Origin: DP-19 sp036496285
GTDB lineage: Bacteria > Desulfobacterota > Binatia > UTPRO1
Assembly (NCBI GenBank): GCA_036496285.1
Contig: DASXLI010000098.1
Location: 1 to 64,000 of the forward strand
Length of the DNA stretch: 64,000 nucleotides
Direction of reading: 5' to 3'
Shown here: in pieces, positions 17,312-25,909 of the stretch
How the letters are laid out: each line of letters begins with the position of its first letter
Numbering within the stretch: position 1 is the stretch's first letter
Program-made: the position numbers and the translations under genes
Notes under the pieces: generated by a model
Database searches by the model: none
What the model was told of the DNA's origin: nothing
The model's input: the letters and a program-made list of their open reading frames with translations, nothing else

Positions 17312-17752
17312 CTACTTCAAGGCCATCGAGACGCCGCTCGCGCCGATGGTGAACTTCAGGCCCTTCGTCGTTCCCGTCAACGTCACGACGACGCCGTTCT
17401 GGTTCTTCATCGTGACCGCGCCGCCGCCGCCACCGACCGTGGCTCCCGCTTGGACCGCGGCGTAGTTGCCGTTGAAATCCTCGAGCTTCGTGAGGTGGTA
17501 GACCTTGCCGCTCGCGCTCACGTTGCTGACGCCGACCGAGCCGACGTCGAGACCACTCACGGTGATCTCGTGCGCCTGGCCCTTGTAGGTGAGGGTGCCG
17601 CTACCCCAGCTGAGACCGACACCCGCGGCGACCGAGCCGCCCGAGAGCTTGACGGTGGCCGACGGCGCACCGCTCCCCTTGTGCTTCGCGCTTGCGATCC
17701 CGACCGGCAGACACAATGCCACCAACGCACAGGCTACGACGAAACGACGCAT
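17312..17752 (-). CDS. EipA/DUF1134-like exported protein
   Basis: 146 residues with a signal peptide (ALVALCLPVGIASA). The mature part is a Gly/Thr/Val-rich small beta-barrel: VAAGVGLSWGSGTLTYKG, then KLEDFNGNYAAVQAGATVGGG and GVVVTLTGTTKGLKF. This resembles the DUF1134/EipA family of periplasmic proteins linked to envelope integrity in alphaproteobacteria. A paralogue with the same motifs is at 35716. Assignment is by pattern, so moderate. Confidence 0.7.
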   Translation of the reverse strand: MRRFVVACALVALCLPVGIASAKHKGSGAPSATVKLSGGSVAAGVGLSWGSGTLTYKGQAHEITVSGLDVGSVGVSNVSASGKVYHLTKLEDFNGNYAAVQAGATVGGGGGAVTMKNQNGVVVTLTGTTKGLKFTIGASGVSMALK

Positions 17753-17890
17753 ACTCGCCTCCTCTCGAACGACACCGTTCGTTTACGGTTGCAGATATCG
17801 TCCAAGCAATGCGCTCATAGTCAAGCGGCAGCGCGCAAGCTCGCGGGACCGCACGGTGATTTTTTCGCGCGGACGGGCTAGAGAATCGGG

Positions 17891-18463
17891 ATGATCACCG
17901 CAAACGAGCTGAAGCGCGGGTGGCGGATCGAGGTCGACGGCGATCCCTACCTGGTCATGGCCATCCAGACCCAATCGCCGTCGGCGCGCGGCGCCGCCAC
18001 ACTGGTGAAGGCCAAGATCCGCAACCTTCGTAGCGGCAACGTCTTCGACCGTACCTTCAAGGCGAGCGACAAGGTCATCGAGGCCCAGGTCGAGCTGCGT
18101 CCCGTCCAGTACCTCTACAGCGACGCCGACGGCTATCACTTCATGGACACCGGCTCGTACGAGCAGTTCGCCCTGAGCGCCGAGGCGCTCGGCGATGACG
18201 CCGGCTACCTCACCGAGGGCCTGGCGGGCACCCGCTCGGTCGTCTTCAAGGGCGCGGTGATGAACGTCGAGCTGCCGCAGTCGGTCGTGCTGAAGATCCG
18301 CGAGACCGACCCCGCCGTGAAAGGCGCGACCGCCCACGCACAGACGAAGCCCGCCACGCTCGAGACCGGGATCGTGATCCAGGTGCCGGCGTACCTGGAG
18401 GCCGGCGAGACGGTGCAGGTCGACACCTCCGAGGGCCGCTTCATGGCGCGGGTGAAGAGCTGA
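17891..18463 (+). CDS. yeiP: Elongation factor P-like protein EfpL (YeiP type)
   Basis: 190 residues with three beta-barrel domains (KOW-like, EF-P/OB, C-terminal OB), the EF-P length. The tip loop reads QSPSARGAATL with Arg33, exactly as in YeiP/EfpL, not the PGKG-type loop of canonical EF-P. C-terminal hallmarks include LPQSVVLKI, TDPAVKGATA and TKPATLETGIVIQVP. EF-P-type factors bind ribosomes stalled on polyproline; the EfpL subgroup has partly distinct target motifs. No modification enzyme gene is adjacent. Start ATG 17891 is the conserved start. Confidence 0.9.
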   Translation: MITANELKRGWRIEVDGDPYLVMAIQTQSPSARGAATLVKAKIRNLRSGNVFDRTFKASDKVIEAQVELRPVQYLYSDADGYHFMDTGSYEQFALSAEALGDDAGYLTEGLAGTRSVVFKGAVMNVELPQSVVLKIRETDPAVKGATAHAQTKPATLETGIVIQVPAYLEAGETVQVDTSEGRFMARVKS

Positions 18464-18529
18464 CGGGCCCCGCCGTTCGCATCTTGCACCGCGTCACGAC
18501 ACGGGTTAGCTCAGATCCGGGGGGGTCCT

Positions 18530-20311
18530 ATGGGCGCACCGGCAGGCGGTAGCTGGCTCCTGAGCCCGATCGGCTCGGCGCCGCAGTTCACGGGAGCCGA
18601 CTTCAGCGAGGACGACCTCCTCTACGCCAAGACGGCGGAGGACTTCGTGCGCGACGAGGTGCTCACGCGCCTCGACGAGCTCGAGTCGAAGAAGGAAGGG
18701 CTCATGCCGGCGCTCCTGAAGCGCGCCGGCGAGCTCGGCCTCCTCATGGTCGACATTCCCGAGACGTACGGCGGCCTCGGGCTGCGCAAGACGACCTCGA
18801 TGCTGGTGTCGGAGCGCGGCGCGCTCTGCGCCTCGTTCAGCGTGTCCTGGGGCGCCCACACCGGCATCGGCACGCTGCCGCTCGTCTACTACGGCACCGA
18901 GGCGCAGAAGCAGCGCTATCTGCCGAAGCTCGCGACCGGCGAGTGGCTCGCTGCCTACGCGCTCACCGAGCCGCAGGCCGGCAGCGACGCGCTCGCCGCG
19001 AGGACGCGCGCCGTCCTCGAGCCCGACGGCAAGACGTATCGCCTCACCGGCACCAAGCAGTTCATCACCAATGCGGGCTTCGCCGACCTCTTCACCGTGT
19101 TCGCCAAGGTGGACGGCGAGAAGTTCACCGCCTTCCTCGTCGAGCGCGACACGCCGGGCCTGAGCCTCGGCCCCGAGGAGCACAAGCTCGGCATCCGTGG
19201 CTCGTCGACGCGCCAGCTCATCCTCGAGGATGCGCCCGTGCCCGCCGACCGCGTGCTGGGCGAGATCGGCCGCGGCCACAAGATCGCCTTCAACATCCTC
19301 AACATCGGCCGCTTCAAGCTCGGCGCCGGCGCGGGCGGTGCCGCCAAGGACTGCCTGCGCATCGCGCTCGCCTACGCGCGCGACCGCCATCAGCACGGGC
19401 GCGCCATCGCGAGCTTCGGCATGATCCAGCGGAAGCTCGCCGACATGGCGACGCGCATCTACGTCGCCGACAGCATGAGCTACCGCACCGCCGGCCTGAT
19501 GGACGATGCGGCCGCGGCGGTCGACCCCGACGCGCCCGATGCCGCCGCCCGGCTCGTGCGCGAGGCCGTCGAGGAGTACACGATCGAGGCCTCGATCCTG
19601 AAGGTCTTCGGCACCGAGGCGCTCGACTTCGTCGCCGACGAGTCGCTGCAGATCCTCGGCGGCTACGGCTTCACCGCCGACTATCCCGTCGAGCGCCACT
19701 ACCGCGACTCGCGCATCAACCGCATCTTCGAGGGCACGAACGAGATCAACCGTCTCATCATTCCCGCGACGCTCGTGAAGCTGATCGGCTCGGGACGTCT
19801 GCCCTACCCTGACTTCATGCAGCAGGTGGATGCCGAGGTCGCCGACCGCGGCGCCTGGCCGCCGGCGCAGGAAGGGCCGCTCAAGCGCGAGATCCGCTGC
19901 GCCGAGGTCGCGAAGCGGGTGATCGCCTACACCGCGCGCCTGCTCATCGAGCGCAGCCTCGACTCGCTGAAGGACAAGCAGCAGCATCTCGAGATCCTCG
20001 CGAACATGATCATCGACACCTATGCGATGGACAGCGTCGTCAACCGCACGCGGCTCCTCCTCGGCACGGGCCCGCAGGAGGACGATGACCTGCGCCTCGC
20101 CATGACCAACGTCTTCGCGTCGTCCGCGAACGAGCGTGTGATCGACGGCGCCCGCCGCATCATGGTGAACGAGTTCGAGGGCGAGGAGCTGCGCCAACAG
20201 CTCGCGGTCGAGAAGATCGTCCCGAACATGCCGATCCGCACGATTGCCGTGAAGACCCGCATCAGCGAGGCGCTGGTCGCGCGCGGCCTCGGACCGGTGT
20301 TCCTGCGCTGA
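18530..20311 (+). CDS. Acyl-CoA dehydrogenase, very-long-chain/ACAD9-like
   Basis: 593 residues, longer than the usual 380-400 and typical of VLCAD-like enzymes with an extra C-terminal domain. FAD-dependent oxidation of acyl-CoA to trans-2-enoyl-CoA. Motifs: YALTEPQAGSDA, KQFITNAG, LGIRGSSTRQLILED, QILGGYGFTADYPVERHYRDSRI and FEGTNEINR, where the Glu near residue 400 is the expected catalytic base. Electron-transfer flavoprotein would be the acceptor. It stands alone here, 66 nt after efpL. Confidence 0.93.
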   Translation: MGAPAGGSWLLSPIGSAPQFTGADFSEDDLLYAKTAEDFVRDEVLTRLDELESKKEGLMPALLKRAGELGLLMVDIPETYGGLGLRKTTSMLVSERGALCASFSVSWGAHTGIGTLPLVYYGTEAQKQRYLPKLATGEWLAAYALTEPQAGSDALAARTRAVLEPDGKTYRLTGTKQFITNAGFADLFTVFAKVDGEKFTAFLVERDTPGLSLGPEEHKLGIRGSSTRQLILEDAPVPADRVLGEIGRGHKIAFNILNIGRFKLGAGAGGAAKDCLRIALAYARDRHQHGRAIASFGMIQRKLADMATRIYVADSMSYRTAGLMDDAAAAVDPDAPDAAARLVREAVEEYTIEASILKVFGTEALDFVADESLQILGGYGFTADYPVERHYRDSRINRIFEGTNEINRLIIPATLVKLIGSGRLPYPDFMQQVDAEVADRGAWPPAQEGPLKREIRCAEVAKRVIAYTARLLIERSLDSLKDKQQHLEILANMIIDTYAMDSVVNRTRLLLGTGPQEDDDLRLAMTNVFASSANERVIDGARRIMVNEFEGEELRQQLAVEKIVPNMPIRTIAVKTRISEALVARGLGPVFLR

Positions 20312-20320
20312 ACGGCCGCC

Positions 20321-20968
20321 TCAGTCCGGCAGGTGCACCGGCACCGTCACGACGTTCGGCGCGTCGCCGGTCTCGTGGATCCGGCCTGCCGGGTTCACGG
20401 TGACGACGACCTCGTAGTCGCCGGCCGGAACGCCGGTGACGTCGATCCATTGGCCGTCGAGCGCCGCCGGGTAGTCGTCGCCCCAGCCGGGCGAGAGCCC
20501 CTGGAAGTCGCAGTCGTAGCCGCCCGAGGGCGTGGGGCCGTAGGGAAGCGAGTCGCGGATGCAGAACGCCTGCTTGTGTCCGAAGGCGACCGGTCCCGCC
20601 GGGCCGCGTAGCTCGTAGTCGGCGAAGTCGCGGAAGTGGAAGTGGCCGTGGCAGGGGCTGAACGCGAAATCGTCGGCGGTGAACGGCGCGAGCGGGTGGG
20701 CGGGATCGCCGAGCACGAGCGCACGCATGCCGCGGTTCACGACGATGGCGTCGAAACGCAGGAGGCGGCGGACGCCGGGGGCGCCGACCGAGCCCTCCGC
20801 GACCGAGCAATCGTTGGCGGCGAACGTCCGGCTGTCGAGCGCGAGCGACGCGACGATCGCCTCGCGATCGACCGTCAGATCGACGCCGCTCTGCCCGTCG
20901 CCGCCGTCGCCGCAGCCGGGCGCCACCGTCAGCGCCGCAAGGAGCAGCAGGACGAGGTGCGATTCCAA
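20321..20968 (-). CDS. Bacterial lysyl oxidase homologue, lipoprotein
   Basis: About 215 residues after a hydrophobic signal ending in APGC. It matches the lysyl oxidase family: SPCHGHFHFRDFADYEL supplies the copper histidines, GHKQAFCIRD the Lys, and GLSPGWGDDY the Tyr that in animal LOX form the lysine-tyrosylquinone cofactor; QWIDVTGVPAGDYEVVVTVNP is the conserved C-terminal stretch. Family reaction: oxidative deamination of lysine or other primary amines with peroxide release. The TTG at 20968 gives a neat signal peptide; the frame is open to a TTG at 21070. Activity is inferred from residues only. Confidence 0.85.
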   Translation of the reverse strand: MESHLVLLLLAALTVAPGCGDGGDGQSGVDLTVDREAIVASLALDSRTFAANDCSVAEGSVGAPGVRRLLRFDAIVVNRGMRALVLGDPAHPLAPFTADDFAFSPCHGHFHFRDFADYELRGPAGPVAFGHKQAFCIRDSLPYGPTPSGGYDCDFQGLSPGWGDDYPAALDGQWIDVTGVPAGDYEVVVTVNPAGRIHETGDAPNVVTVPVHLPD

Positions 20969-21123
20969 TTGACGGAACCGCGACGGGAGCGTTACAAGCG
21001 GCGTTGACGGAATCGTGGTCACCCGCGCGGTGATCGAGGTGGAGGGGAACCGGCGTACGGCTTGACGCAAGCGGCGCCGAGCCGAGGTGCGATGCGCGCC
21101 TCGCGGTGGAGAGGGGGTTTCAC

Positions 21124-22095
21124 GTGCGGACCATTACAATGTTCGTCGCTATGCTCGCGCTGCTCGGTGCTGGCGTCCCGCCGGCGCGCGCCGGCGTCGC
21201 GATCAATCCGAACGCGATCAGCCGCCCGGACGTCAAGGGCGACCAGGTGATCTTCTACTACGACGCGCGCGCCAACTTCACCACATTCATCAACCTGAAC
21301 AACGGCGAGTCCGGAACACGGACCGTGCAGATGCTGTTCTACGGCCCCGGCTTCAGCGAGCCGTTCGTGAACACGGTCACGGTGCCGGGCAACGGCATGA
21401 CCATCATCGACGTCGGCGCGCTGAAGAGCGGCCCGCCTCCCACCCTGCCGGCACAGTTCGGCGTGGCGATCGCGACGGTGATCAACGACGCGGGCAAGAC
21501 CATCGTCAGCCGCGCGCTCTCGGGCAACTTCACGGTCGCCAACCTGCAGGTGCAGTCGGCCTGGGGCGCCGCCGGGGCGGCGCGCACCGCGGTCTCCGCC
21601 CCGGCCGCAATCCATCACGCGGCCCAGACGTTCGAGGCGATCTCGTTGGCGCCGGAAATCGGCGACGTGATCGATGGCTCGACCATCGTCCTGCCGCCGA
21701 TCCAGCCGCTGAACGCATACCTCTCCGCCTACTACAACCCCGACACGCTGGCGCCCGCGAGCGAGGGCGGCAATCAGCTCATCTTCATCTCGTTCGACGA
21801 CGTGGTCGGCGAGACCTACAGCGCGACGAGCGCCTCGACCAACTGGTTGGTCGACGCGAAGAGCGGCGCCGGCGTCGGCATCGTTCCCGAGACCTCCTTT
21901 CTGGTGAACGGCGTCGCGGTCTCCGACCTCGTGAGCGTTGTCGGCGCCGGCGCCAGCGGCTCGAGCGGCTGGATCACCTTCAACGCGACGACGAGCGGCG
22001 CCTCGCTGAACCGTTTCATCTATTTCACGGAGACGCTCGGCACCTTCGCGACCGGCTACCTGCTGGCGCCGACGGAGCTCACGCCGCTCCTGTAG
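21124..22095 (+). CDS. Secreted protein of unknown function, 323 aa
   Basis: Signal peptide MFVAMLALLGAGVPPARA, then a mature region rich in Asn, Gly, Ser and Thr: NFTTFINLNNGESGTRTVQMLFYGPG, read in two beta-strand-like pieces, and FIYFTETLGTFATGYLLAP at the end. No catalytic motif. I do not recognise the family; the pattern suggests an all-beta extracellular protein. GTG 21124 is chosen because GGAGAGG lies about 10 nt before it; ATG 21139 is possible. It precedes the porin gene by 19 nt and may be co-transcribed. Confidence 0.65.
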   Translation: MRTITMFVAMLALLGAGVPPARAGVAINPNAISRPDVKGDQVIFYYDARANFTTFINLNNGESGTRTVQMLFYGPGFSEPFVNTVTVPGNGMTIIDVGALKSGPPPTLPAQFGVAIATVINDAGKTIVSRALSGNFTVANLQVQSAWGAAGAARTAVSAPAAIHHAAQTFEAISLAPEIGDVIDGSTIVLPPIQPLNAYLSAYYNPDTLAPASEGGNQLIFISFDDVVGETYSATSASTNWLVDAKSGAGVGIVPETSFLVNGVAVSDLVSVVGAGASGSSGWITFNATTSGASLNRFIYFTETLGTFATGYLLAPTELTPLL

Positions 22096-22114
22096 CCACG
22101 CATCCCAACGAGCA

Positions 22115-23575
22115 ATGTCGACGCCAGGACGCGGATGGATCGTCGCCGGATCTGCCGCCGTCCTCGCGCTCGGCGGCGGGCCGGCCGCCGCCGACTGGCA
22201 GGATCACATCACATTGACGGCACAGGACCGGGCACGGGCCGAGGTCGTCGACTTCTTCCGTCCGCCGGACGGCGCCGCGCCCGCGGCGGCGCACCGCTAC
22301 GCCTTCTACGGCAACCAACTCCGCGCCGGGCTGCGCGCGATCTTCCCGCACGCCGAGCTCGGCGTCGAGCTACAGGACACCCGCATCCTGCACCTCCCCG
22401 ACGACGCCAGCCTCGGGGCGCCCTTCGGCAACCTCGGCCCGGGCGCGACCTACTTCGCGAACACCCACGACCGCGACCAGGGCGAGCCGTTCCTCAAGCA
22501 GGCGCACCTGACGGTGCGTCAGAGCGGCGTCGCCGCCGAGGTCGGGCGCTTCGAGTACCGCGACGGCCTCGAGACGCTTCCCGGCGACGCGACGCTGCTC
22601 GCGCTGAAGCGCATGCGCATCGCCGAGCGCCTGGTCGGCCCCTTCGGCTACACCCACGTCACCCGGAGCTTCGACGGCGCGCGACTCGCGATCGACCGCC
22701 CGGACTGGAACGTCACGGCGCAGGTGACCCGTCCGACGGCGGGCGGCTTCGAGGTGAGCGCCAACCGCGAGATCGGCCACGTGAGCCTCGCCGGCATCGC
22801 GCTCACTGCCAAGCGGCTGCCGCACGCGCCGCCGATCGACGCCCGCCTCTTCTATCTCTACTACGAGGACGGGCGGCGTGAGACCGTGAAGGTCGACAAC
22901 CGGCCGGCCGCGGTCCGCTCGGCCGACAAGGGCCAGATCGCCGTGCACTCGTTCGGCGGCCACGTGATCGGCGTCGTGGACGTCGGCCCGGGCGCCGTCG
23001 ATGGGCTCGTGTGGGGCACGTTCCAGGACGGGACGTGGGGCGACCTCGACCATCGCGCGTGGGCATACGCCGTCGAGGCGGGCTACCAACTGCCGCGGCT
23101 GCCAGGGGCGCCGTGGCTCCGCCTCGGCTACGACCGCTCGTCCGGCGACGACAATCCGGCCGACGGGCGCCACGGCACCTTCTTCCAGGTCCTGCCGACG
23201 GCGCGCATCTACGCGCAGTTCCCCTTCTACAACCTGATGAACGACGCGGATCTGTTCGTGCAGCTCCTCGCGACCGCGTTCGACCGGGTGAACGTCCGCC
23301 TCGACTGGCATTGGCTGCGGCTCGCCGACTCGCACGACCTGTGGTACTCGGGCGGCGGCGCCACGAACGAGCGCGTCTTCGGCTTCGCCGGCGTCCCCGC
23401 CGGGGGCCACCACGACCTCGCCCACGTCGCCGAGGCGGCGCTGGACGTGAAGGTGGTCGAGCACCTCACCGCGAGCGTCTACTACGCGCACGCCTTCGGG
23501 CAGAGCGTCGTCGGCGCCACCTTCAGCGGTACCGACGCCAACTACGGCTACGTCGAGCTGACGCTCCGTTACTGA
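22115..23575 (+). CDS. Alginate-export-type outer-membrane beta-barrel porin
   Basis: 486 residues with a signal peptide ending AAA. The mature protein shows alternating amphipathic strands (RYAFYGNQLRAGLRAIF, ARLFYLYYEDGRRETV, YVELTLRY at the C-terminal end with a terminal aromatic). The layout ELQDTRI followed by KQAHLTVRQSG, EVGRFEYRDGLETL and AYAVEAGYQLP fits the alginate_exp (AlgE-like) family. The substrate is unlikely to be alginate by default, since no alginate genes are nearby. Confidence 0.8.
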   Translation: MSTPGRGWIVAGSAAVLALGGGPAAADWQDHITLTAQDRARAEVVDFFRPPDGAAPAAAHRYAFYGNQLRAGLRAIFPHAELGVELQDTRILHLPDDASLGAPFGNLGPGATYFANTHDRDQGEPFLKQAHLTVRQSGVAAEVGRFEYRDGLETLPGDATLLALKRMRIAERLVGPFGYTHVTRSFDGARLAIDRPDWNVTAQVTRPTAGGFEVSANREIGHVSLAGIALTAKRLPHAPPIDARLFYLYYEDGRRETVKVDNRPAAVRSADKGQIAVHSFGGHVIGVVDVGPGAVDGLVWGTFQDGTWGDLDHRAWAYAVEAGYQLPRLPGAPWLRLGYDRSSGDDNPADGRHGTFFQVLPTARIYAQFPFYNLMNDADLFVQLLATAFDRVNVRLDWHWLRLADSHDLWYSGGGATNERVFGFAGVPAGGHHDLAHVAEAALDVKVVEHLTASVYYAHAFGQSVVGATFSGTDANYGYVELTLRY

Positions 23576-23578
23576 CGC

Positions 23579-24352
23579 TCAGGTGCTGGCCATCACCGTC
23601 GTGCCGACGGGATGCGCGCCCTGCTCGGCCGGCTCGACGTTCAGGAAGAGCGCCTGCACCGGCGAGGTGTACGCATCGACCGGGATCGTGAACTGGCTCA
23701 CCACCGCGCCGCTAGTGTCGGCGTTGAACTGGCCGCACGGCACCGCGCCGTCGCCGATGCGCGCCCAGAGCCGATAGGTCTGTCCCGGCGGCAGCGGCGC
23801 CAGGCCGCGGATCGCGACGGCCGCGCGCTTCGCGTCGAGATCGAGCACCACGGTGCCGGCCGCGAGCGAGACGCCGGTGCCATGGAGGGCGAACTGGCGC
23901 ACGACGTTCGGCTGCTGCAAGGTCGTGGCAACGTCCTGCTGCAGCGCCAGCTCCTGGCGCAGGCGCTGGCCGTCCCACGTCAGCGCGACGATCAGCGCCG
24001 CCGCGATCGAGCCGACGACCCGCGTCACCGTGAGCACGCGGCCCGGACGGGCCGGCGCCGCCGGGCGCGCGCGGCCCGTGAGCGGGGTGACACTGCCCGG
24101 CGTCGCCGTCGTCTCCCGCGCCTGCGCCTCCGCCGCGGCGAGGACGCGCGACCGGAGGTCGGGCGGTGGCGCCGTCGCCACGGCGTACGGCACGAGGCCG
24201 AGCGTCCGGCGCAGGCGGCCGATCTCGTCGCGGATCGCGGGACGCTGCCGCGCGAGACGCTCGAGGTCGCGCGTCTCGTCGTCGTCGAGCTCGCCGAGGA
24301 CGTAGCGCGTCATCAGATCCTCGAGCGCGTCGCGGTCGGTCGGGTCGATCAT
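23579..24352 (-). CDS. Anti-sigma factor, RskA/ChrR-like with zinc-finger-less N-terminus
   Basis: 257 residues. The N-terminal 70 residues (LMTRYVLGELDDDETRDLERL) form the anti-sigma helical domain. A single membrane segment (VTRVVGSIAAALIVALTW) follows, and then the periplasmic RskA domain: GQTYRLWARIGDGAVPCGQF and QALFLNVEP. It would hold the ECF sigma factor at the membrane until cleaved. The gene begins 4 nt after the sigma gene stops, so they form one operon. Confidence 0.9.
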   Translation of the reverse strand: MIDPTDRDALEDLMTRYVLGELDDDETRDLERLARQRPAIRDEIGRLRRTLGLVPYAVATAPPPDLRSRVLAAAEAQARETTATPGSVTPLTGRARPAAPARPGRVLTVTRVVGSIAAALIVALTWDGQRLRQELALQQDVATTLQQPNVVRQFALHGTGVSLAAGTVVLDLDAKRAAVAIRGLAPLPPGQTYRLWARIGDGAVPCGQFNADTSGAVVSQFTIPVDAYTSPVQALFLNVEPAEQGAHPVGTTVMAST

Positions 24353-24356
24353 GACG

Positions 24357-24938
24357 TCATCCCGCGAGCGGCGCGAGCGACTCGCGCAGGGTGAAGAGGC
24401 CCCGTCGCGCCCAGCTCTTTACGGTGCCGAGCGGCGTATCCAGCTCGGCCGCGATCTCGGTCTGGCTGAGGCCGCGATAGTACGAGAGCTCGAGCACCCG
24501 GCGCTGCGCCTCCGGCAGCGCCGCGAGCGCCGTCCGCACGCGCTCGGAGGACTCGGCGAGCGAGAGCTGCTCCAACGGCGATGGAGGCGGCTCATCGGTG
24601 ATCGGCTCCTCGCCGAGCGTGTCGATCAGACGCGCCTTGCGCCCGCGAGAGCGGATGCGGTCGATCGCCCGCGAGCGGGTCAGCGTGACGAGGAACGCGG
24701 TCAAGGTGCCGCGTGCCGGGTCGTAGTCGCATTTGCCGCACAAGCTCAAGAAGATCTCCTGCGTCAGGTCCTCGGCCTCGGCTTGGTTGCCGAGGATCTT
24801 CATCGCCAAACCATACACCAGGCCCGCATGACGATCGTACAAGACGCCGAGCGCGCGCGTCCGGTCGACGGCCAACGCCGCGAGCAGCTCCGCGTCCCGC
24901 TCCCGGGGCGCGGCGATGTCAGATGGCGTTGCGGCCAT
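24357..24938 (-). CDS. ECF RNA polymerase sigma factor (SigK/RpoE-like)
   Basis: 193 residues: sigma region 2 (RALGVLYDRHAGLVYGLA, EAEDLTQEIFLSL, FLVTLTRSRAIDRIRS) and region 4 (LPEAQRRVLELSYYRGLSQTEIAAEL, GTVKSWARRG). The pairing with an RskA-type anti-sigma is typical. Envelope stress is the likely trigger, but the inducing signal is unknown. It sits between the DUF4394 gene and the anti-sigma gene with gaps of 24 and 4 nt. Confidence 0.93.
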   Translation of the reverse strand: MAATPSDIAAPRERDAELLAALAVDRTRALGVLYDRHAGLVYGLAMKILGNQAEAEDLTQEIFLSLCGKCDYDPARGTLTAFLVTLTRSRAIDRIRSRGRKARLIDTLGEEPITDEPPPSPLEQLSLAESSERVRTALAALPEAQRRVLELSYYRGLSQTEIAAELDTPLGTVKSWARRGLFTLRESLAPLAG

Positions 24939-24962
24939 GCGCTACCACTCTTCCGCCGTTCC

Positions 24963-25778
24963 TCAGGGGTACGCCGGCCGGCCCGGATCGGATGCAGGGA
25001 CGACCGTGAGGCCGACGAGGCCCCCGTCGGCGGCCCCGCCGACGGTCCCCAGCGGGTGGGCCCTCCCGCTCGCGAGGTCGATCTCGTAGAGGGCGCCCCC
25101 CGACACGGCAAACGCCCGGTCGCGTCCCTGCTCGCTCACGATGTCGAAGCCGGCAAGGGGGCCGAAGTCGACGCCGAGCGGACCGACCGTCGTCAGCACG
25201 CCGTCGTTCGGCGGGTCCTGCAGCGCCAGGACGTCGAGCTCCGCGTCGATGTCGAAGAGCTTCGTCACCGGCGCGTTCGGCACCGCGTTGCCGTAGGCGG
25301 CGGCGGCGATCGCGGGACGCTTGCCGGCATTGGGGTCCGTCGGCGCGTAGCGCAGCGGCGCATCGGCGGCCACGGCGCCGAGATCGACGTTCACCCGCAG
25401 GTTCTGGCCGTTGGCGCCGACCAGCCGCAGCCGGTCGGTCTGCGGATTGAAGTCGAACCCGGAGCGCGCGCCCGCGTCGAACGCGATCGTCAGCGTGCTG
25501 ACGAGGGTCGCGGCACCCGACGCGCGGTCGATCGTGTAGACGTCGTTCGTCGTGCTGAGTCCATAGAGCACGCCGCTCGACGGCCGGTGGTCGATGCCGA
25601 CCAGCGTGCCCGCGACGCCGCGAACCTTGACCGCGATCACGTCGCCCGGACGCGCGGAATCGAAGCGCAGGAGCGTGTTCGCGCCGTCGAGCGCGACGAG
25701 CTCGTAGTCGCGCGCCCCGGCGGCGCGCGGCGCCGCGAGCACGAGCGCGGCCGCGACGGCGATGATTCCCATCCGCAT
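24963..25778 (-). CDS. DUF4394 secreted beta-propeller-like protein
   Basis: 271 residues with a signal peptide (IIAVAAALVLAAPRAAGA). The DUF4394 hallmarks are YELVALDGANTLLRFDSARPG, GIDHRPSSGVLYGLS, GFDFNPQTDRLRLVGANGQNLRVN, AYGNAVPNA and LFDIDAELDVLALQDPPNDG. Function is unknown. It leads an operon with the ECF sigma and anti-sigma genes, so it is probably a product of, or sensor for, that regulon. ATG 25778 gives the shortest clean signal peptide. Confidence 0.85.
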   Translation of the reverse strand: MRMGIIAVAAALVLAAPRAAGARDYELVALDGANTLLRFDSARPGDVIAVKVRGVAGTLVGIDHRPSSGVLYGLSTTNDVYTIDRASGAATLVSTLTIAFDAGARSGFDFNPQTDRLRLVGANGQNLRVNVDLGAVAADAPLRYAPTDPNAGKRPAIAAAAYGNAVPNAPVTKLFDIDAELDVLALQDPPNDGVLTTVGPLGVDFGPLAGFDIVSEQGRDRAFAVSGGALYEIDLASGRAHPLGTVGGAADGGLVGLTVVPASDPGRPAYP

Positions 25779-25876
25779 GGCGACGGAGCGGCACGCTAAC
25801 ACCGTCCCGCGGCCGTCTCCAGTGACGCGTTGCATCCGCTCGCCGCCGACGGGCGTACCCCCAGCAACGACGCGAT

Positions 25877-25894
25877 GGCGGGCACGAGCCCGCC
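25877..25894. repeat. 7-bp perfect inverted repeat before the RTX-like gene
   Basis: GGCGGGC and GCCCGCC around ACGA, ending 3 nt before the AAAGGAGAGG ribosome site of the gene at 25910. It could act as an mRNA leader hairpin, or be chance in GC-rich DNA. Confidence 0.35.
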
Positions 25895-25909
25895 GAAAGG
25901 AGAGGAACA

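Noticed and set aside
18506..20197. A 563-codon minus-strand frame opposite the acyl-CoA dehydrogenase
   Set aside because: Composition is typical antisense shadow (Arg, Val, Asp, His) and no motif is present.
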